A stretch of 9,156 bases of DNA from Ferruginibacter sp. (GTDB lineage: Bacteria; Bacteroidota; Bacteroidia; Chitinophagales; Chitinophagaceae): contig JAGPDJ010000022.1 of the NCBI GenBank assembly GCA_018057635.1, positions 1-9,156 of the forward strand, written 5' to 3'. The position numbers and the translations under genes were made by a program. Below the pieces are notes generated by a model, which had not been told where the DNA came from, ran no database searches, and saw only the letters and a list, made by a program, of their open reading frames with translations. The first letter of the stretch is position 1, and each line of letters starts with the position of its first letter. This document shows, one piece after another, positions 6,130-9,156 of the stretch.

Positions 6130-7137
6130 TTAATTATTCGCCTTAATTACCTCATACCATATCTCACCGTTTTCCTGTAATACCGGTTTATATTGTGCAC
6201 CATCAACTTCATAAAAGGTTTCACCATTTATGATTATCGTTTCATAACCATTTGGCAAACTTTCCACAAGGGCACCTACAGGCGGAGAAACAACATAATA
6301 GTAATTATCCCGGTAGTCGAAAAAGTTTCCGTTATAATAGAAATATGGATAATTATTCACAAAAAAACTTCTGTATCCAAACGGTAACATATCAACATAA
6401 ATACCATACGGGCCATTAATCACGATATACATATCATTGTATGGCTGATAAAAAACGCCATTACAATACCAGTAATTGTGATTCATAAAATGGATCATCC
6501 GGTGCCCGGGTGGCAGGTGATATACATGGCTGTGCCTCCTTGGTAAATGAGCATATCTCCAGCTTGGGTTACGTGGATCATACACAGGATTTACATGATT
6601 TGCCGGCGGTGGTTCTACCCTTACCGGTGGTAGAACTGTTACTGCTTTTGGAGGAGCCTGGGTATTGGGATCATGTTTAGGTTGAACTGCAGGCTTTACG
6701 GGTACTGCCTGGGGTTGTGGTTCAATATCCAGTTGCTTTGGCTCCTGGGTTACTTTTGCAGGAATTTTTACAGGTCTTGGTTCCTGCTGAACAGGGTTTG
6801 CCTGCGCAGGTTGTACTGCCCTGGGTTTAACCGGTGCTGCTTTTGGCTCATAATTTTCCTGCCTTGGATTGGATACAGCTTTTTCCGGTTTAACTATCCG
6901 TGGTTGTTGTTGAACAGGTTTAACAGGAACAGCCCTCGGGGCATTATTTTCCTGTTGCTGATACTTAGGCTGCTGCGGAGGTTGCTGCCTGGCAGGAATC
7001 GGTTTTCGTTCCGGTTCTGCCTGCTTTACCTGTGCAGATAGTGTTGCTGAAAAAAACAAAGCAATAAACAACATGCTTATGATCATTCCGGGATTCCTGT
7101 ACTGTACAGGAATAATGAACCCGTTTAGTTTGTTCAT
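6130..7137 (-). CDS. secreted Pro/Gln-rich DUF6515-like repeat protein
   Basis: The product is 335 residues. The N-terminus has a basic n-region and a hydrophobic core (MIISMLFIALFFSATLSAQ, cleavage near 36); the first Met at 7137 is preferred because a start at residue 18 would lose the positive charges. Residues ~37-180 are Pro/Gln/Lys-rich and probably unfolded, with three A-x-PVKP units (69-74, 100-105, 144-149). A short HLPRRHSHVYHLPPGH segment leads into three tandem modules beginning LP-x-G-Y/H at 208, 251 and 294, exactly 43 residues apart. Each is dense in Tyr, Phe and Asn and carries a Y-x-x-x-G-x-x-(F/Y) core. This is the pattern of DUF6515 proteins as I know them, exported and of unknown function. 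One Cys only (225). It probably sits in the periplasm or envelope. The gene is monocistronic, with a strong terminator downstream. Confidence 0.8.
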   Translation of the reverse strand: MNKLNGFIIPVQYRNPGMIISMLFIALFFSATLSAQVKQAEPERKPIPARQQPPQQPKYQQQENNAPRAVPVKPVQQQPRIVKPEKAVSNPRQENYEPKAAPVKPRAVQPAQANPVQQEPRPVKIPAKVTQEPKQLDIEPQPQAVPVKPAVQPKHDPNTQAPPKAVTVLPPVRVEPPPANHVNPVYDPRNPSWRYAHLPRRHSHVYHLPPGHRMIHFMNHNYWYCNGVFYQPYNDMYIVINGPYGIYVDMLPFGYRSFFVNNYPYFYYNGNFFDYRDNYYYVVSPPVGALVESLPNGYETIIINGETFYEVDGAQYKPVLQENGEIWYEVIKANN

Positions 7138-7354
7138 GATTGATAGTTTAATTGATTGATACGATCATTCCATATTACAGATTACAGGTATCAACAACCC
7201 TACCACGAAGCGTTAAATGATGGCTAATATTTCAGTGAAAATAAATAATCGGGCATTTTCTTAAAAAGCTTGTTAACAAAGGGTTTTAGCCAACAGGTTT
7301 GTTTTGGAAAATCTATATAGGAATTATTCTGGATTAATTTTTCGCCGTGCTGTA

Positions 7355-7382
7355 TTGGTTGTGACAATTATTGTAAAACCAA
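7355..7382. repeat. nested inverted repeat
   Basis: TTGGTT (7355-7360) pairs with AACCAA (7377-7382). Inside it ACAAT (7364-7368) and ATTGT (7370-7374) form a second dyad around one base. It could form an imperfect hairpin or be a nested operator. No T-run follows on either strand. Confidence 0.35.
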
Positions 7383-7397
7383 CCGCTATAATGGCAT

Positions 7398-7435
7398 GAA
7401 TTGTGATTTATTTCAATTGTACATTAACACAATTC
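7398..7435. repeat. 8-bp inverted repeat with ACAATT half-sites
   Basis: GAATTGTG (7398-7405) and CACAATTC (7428-7435) are exact reverse complements with a 22-base spacer. The spacer holds a further AATTGT (7415-7420). With the ACAATT at 7364-7369 there are four copies of this hexamer in either orientation within 72 bp. It may be a binding-site cluster, although AT-rich DNA makes such matches cheap. Confidence 0.35.
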
Positions 7436-7557
7436 CTTAGTTGTTGTTTTTGCCGAAGGTAGTTTCAGTAAGGTAGTATTATCATTGCCCTGCATATCCC
7501 TCCTCTGTAAGGGATGACGAAACAAATAAAATAGGTTTTGTAAACAGTTGAAATATA

Positions 7558-8274
7558 TTATTTGCCGGGCATAGAAGGCCTTACTTCGATTTTGCTGGGT
7601 AATGTGCGTGGGTTCATCTGTAACAGATCAGCTACCATCTGGCCAATGTCTTCCGGTTGAATTTTCCAGGCATCTGCATCTCCCGGAATGTGATTATTGA
7701 AATAAGTAGCCACAGAGCCTGGCATGATGGTACTTACTTTAATGCCGTATTTTCTAAGATCCAGCATGATAGCCTGTGTAAAACCAACCAGTCCGAATTT
7801 ACTGGCATTATAAGCGGCGCCGTTCTCAAAAAAGTTAGTGCCGGCTAAACTTGCAATAGTAATAATATATCCTTTGGATACTTTTAGTTGTTCTATACTG
7901 GCCTTAACACTGTGGAAAACACCTGTAAGATTGGTATCGATCGTAGTTTTCCATTCTTCTTCTGTGATACTTTCTATGGGTGCAAAGTGTCCCACTCCTG
8001 CATTGGCAACCAATACATCCAATTGGCCAAAATGATTTATCACAGCCTTTACAGCTTTGGTTTCTGAATCCATTGAAGTTACATCTGATCCCAATGCAAG
8101 TACCATGTTACTGTCAATGGTTAATGATGCTGCCGCTTGTTTTGCTGCATCTGCTGAGCGGCTGCTGATGGCAACCTTCATCCCTTTTTCGAGCAATACT
8201 TTTGCTATTCCATATCCTATGCCTTTACTGCCACCGGTTATGTAGGCAACTTTACCGGAAAGATTGTTTTTCAT
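7558..8274 (-). CDS. short-chain dehydrogenase/reductase (SDR) family oxidoreductase
   Basis: The product is 238 residues, typical of a classical SDR. It is a cytoplasmic NAD(P)-dependent alcohol/ketone oxidoreductase. The Rossmann motif TGGSKGIG is at 13-20, and R39 after the second strand suggests a preference for NADP(H). D64-V65 contacts the adenine ring, and NAG (91-93) follows. The full catalytic tetrad is present: N115, S142, Y155 and K159 in YNASK. The cofactor-proximal PG is at 185-186. The C-terminus is short (ending RPSMPGK) and the substrate loop 187-205 gives no substrate clue. It lies 84 bp after the flavoprotein gene on the same strand, so co-transcription is possible. A weak TTTG-N19-TATTATTA promoter-like match lies in that gap. 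No strong terminator follows. Family certain, substrate unknown. Confidence 0.93.
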   Translation of the reverse strand: MKNNLSGKVAYITGGSKGIGYGIAKVLLEKGMKVAISSRSADAAKQAAASLTIDSNMVLALGSDVTSMDSETKAVKAVINHFGQLDVLVANAGVGHFAPIESITEEEWKTTIDTNLTGVFHSVKASIEQLKVSKGYIITIASLAGTNFFENGAAYNASKFGLVGFTQAIMLDLRKYGIKVSTIMPGSVATYFNNHIPGDADAWKIQPEDIGQMVADLLQMNPRTLPSKIEVRPSMPGK

Positions 8275-8358
8275 AAAATGATTATTTATATGGCACTAAA
8301 TATACTTAATAATAACCGGGGAGATAAGAATCACAAACAAGGGTTCAGATAACAGGTA

Positions 8359-9027
8359 TCATTGTTCAAATACCAGCGTATCTGCAGTAGCCCCTAAGCT
8401 TAACAGGTAGCCGTTGATCTGTTTTACAAAAAGATCAGGGCCGCACACATAAAAATTGCCGCTGAAATCACGGATGATATCAACCAGGTAATTACGGTCT
8501 ATGCGGCGGTCAATAAAACCGATCACACCTTCTCTTGTGAAAATATTGATGAAGTTATATCCAAGCATCTTTACCAGTTCGTCGGGATACAAAATATCCT
8601 GGGAAGTTTTGTTAGAAAGAATCAGTGTATTGCCCTGGAGCATATTCCGATGGAACAGGTCGCGGAATATAGCGAGGAAAGGAGTAACGCCATTTCCGGC
8701 AGCAATGAATACACCGGGCCCTTTATACCGGATGCTTCCGAACGGGTCATGCAATATCAATTCAGCACCTGCATTGGTCCTAGCCAGTTGTTTGGTAACG
8801 CCATTGTGGTCGTCATAAATTTTAATCAGAAATTCCAGGAAAGGAGCACTGTTAAGTGATGTAAAAGTAAAGGGTCGCAATTTATCTTTCCATTCCGGAA
8901 GATTAATGGAAATATCTGTTCCCTGACCTGGAATAAAATGATACCCTTCCGGTTTTTCAGTTATAAAACGCTTTACATCATGGCTGATATAACTTGCTTC
9001 CAATATCTTCACTTTGTACGCGGGCAT
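8359..9027 (-). CDS. FAD-binding ferredoxin-reductase-type oxidoreductase
   Basis: The product is 222 residues of the ferredoxin-NADP reductase superfamily. Residues ~1-100 form the flavin-binding barrel, with the FAD motif R51-P-F-T-F-T-S57 (variant of R-x-Y-S/T) and the DPFG turn at 94-97. Residues ~104-222 form the NAD(P)H domain, with AAGNGVTP (109-116) and VCGPD (194-198). The protein ends FEQ. It has no [2Fe-2S] or other extra domain and no signal peptide, so it is a cytoplasmic single-unit reductase that would pass electrons from NAD(P)H to a separate carrier or oxygenase. No obvious partner is adjacent; the SDR gene 84 bp downstream is the nearest co-directional gene. The start at 9027 is supported by AAGGA 5 bases before the ATG. 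A TATCTTTA box at 9048-9055 resembles a -7 element. The exact electron acceptor is unknown. Confidence 0.9.
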   Translation of the reverse strand: MPAYKVKILEASYISHDVKRFITEKPEGYHFIPGQGTDISINLPEWKDKLRPFTFTSLNSAPFLEFLIKIYDDHNGVTKQLARTNAGAELILHDPFGSIRYKGPGVFIAAGNGVTPFLAIFRDLFHRNMLQGNTLILSNKTSQDILYPDELVKMLGYNFINIFTREGVIGFIDRRIDRNYLVDIIRDFSGNFYVCGPDLFVKQINGYLLSLGATADTLVFEQ

Positions 9028-9063
9028 CTGATCCTTTTTTAGTGCGATAAAGATAAATGGTAT

Positions 9064-9097
9064 CCGGTAATATTTAACCGGTGGGTTTACAGGTTAA
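9064..9097. promoter_or_regulatory. overlapping inverted repeats upstream of the flavoprotein gene
   Basis: CCGGT (9064-9068) pairs with ACCGG (9077-9081), and TTAACC (9074-9079) pairs with GGTTAA (9092-9097). The two dyads share bases, so they would be alternative structures or adjacent binding half-sites. They lie 37-70 bp before the start at 9027, just upstream of a -7-like box. Regulatory use is inferred from position. Confidence 0.3.
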
Positions 9098-9156
9098 TCG
9101 CAGGTAATCAATCTGTTTAGCTGTTAATGGTTGCCGTATCCACTGCCTGAAAAAAA

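Larger units (their letters stand above)
7138..7557. other. 420-bp intergenic region without a convincing gene
   Basis: I see no protein gene or RNA gene here. It contains a tandem ATTACAG duplication (7174-7187) about 40 bp before the DUF6515-like gene start, inverted repeats at 7355-7382 and 7398-7435, and a weak 6-bp hairpin (ATCCCT 7496-7501 with AGGGAT 7510-7515) 42 bp beyond the dehydrogenase stop. That hairpin has no T-run after it, so it is at best a poor terminator. The length is unusual for a compact genome and leaves room for an undetected small RNA. Confidence 0.5.

Noticed and set aside
6673..7041. 122-codon open frame on the plus strand inside the DUF6515-like gene
   Set aside because: It is antisense to a low-complexity coding region; its product is an artefact of Pro/Gln/Lys codons read backwards (Leu/Phe/Arg-rich), with no domain.
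7139..7187. Short ATTGAT and ATTACAG direct repeats as a possible iteron or mobile-element scar
   Set aside because: Two-copy 6-7 bp repeats in AT-rich DNA, with no replication or transposase gene nearby and no terminal inverted repeats.
9110..9156. Possible 3' end of another minus-strand gene at the right edge
   Set aside because: Two minus-strand frames remain open from the edge for 10-12 codons before a stop (one reads ...SGSGYGNH), but this is too short to choose a frame or claim a gene.
1..9156. Defence, CRISPR, toxin-antitoxin or secondary-metabolite cluster
   Set aside because: No nuclease, helicase, toxin, synthase or regular repeat-spacer pattern was found on either strand.

Overview
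The window looks like chromosomal DNA from a member of the Bacteroidota, probably a Chitinophagales/Chitinophagaceae-type organism. The basis is a C-terminal type IX secretion sorting domain (PNP motif and terminal KIIFE), signal peptides ending in ..AQ, a lipoprotein with an acidic/basic stretch just after the lipid cysteine, AT-rich intergenic DNA, mostly absent Shine-Dalgarno sequences, and one good TAnnTTTG-type -7 box. No rRNA, tRNA, CRISPR array, insertion sequence or phage gene was seen. The genus assignment is inference.

Layout. (1) 1-657, plus strand: the 3' end of a secreted DUF1501-like protein carrying a type IX sorting domain. (2) 889-1383, plus strand: a small secreted protein of unknown function. 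(3) 4119-1417, minus strand: a two-gene operon of lemA followed by a large DUF2207 membrane protein with a polyglycine tail. (4) 4379-5209, plus strand: a phytanoyl-CoA dioxygenase family protein closely resembling human PHYHD1, divergent from lemA across a 259-bp region that holds two dyads. (5) 5930-5211, minus strand: a lipoprotein that converges with the dioxygenase gene, with one base between the two stop codons. (6) 7137-6130, minus strand: a secreted Pro/Gln-rich DUF6515-like protein built from three 43-residue repeats and followed by a clear intrinsic terminator. (7) A 420-bp gene-free stretch with several inverted repeats. (8) 9027-8359 and 8274-7558, minus strand: a ferredoxin-reductase-like flavoprotein followed by a short-chain dehydrogenase, 84 bp apart.

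How the genes relate. Only lemA/DUF2207 is a functional pair with good support, because the two families are repeatedly found side by side. The flavoprotein and the dehydrogenase are co-directional and both are redox enzymes, but nothing in the sequence proves a shared pathway. The rest reads as a mixed set of single genes, half of them for cell-envelope or exported proteins.

No clearly new multi-gene system is visible. The most useful leads are the roughly 110-residue extra N-terminal segment of the DUF2207 protein, the exact 43-residue repeat of the DUF6515-like protein, the orphan four-cysteine secreted protein, and dyad clusters in two intergenic regions.
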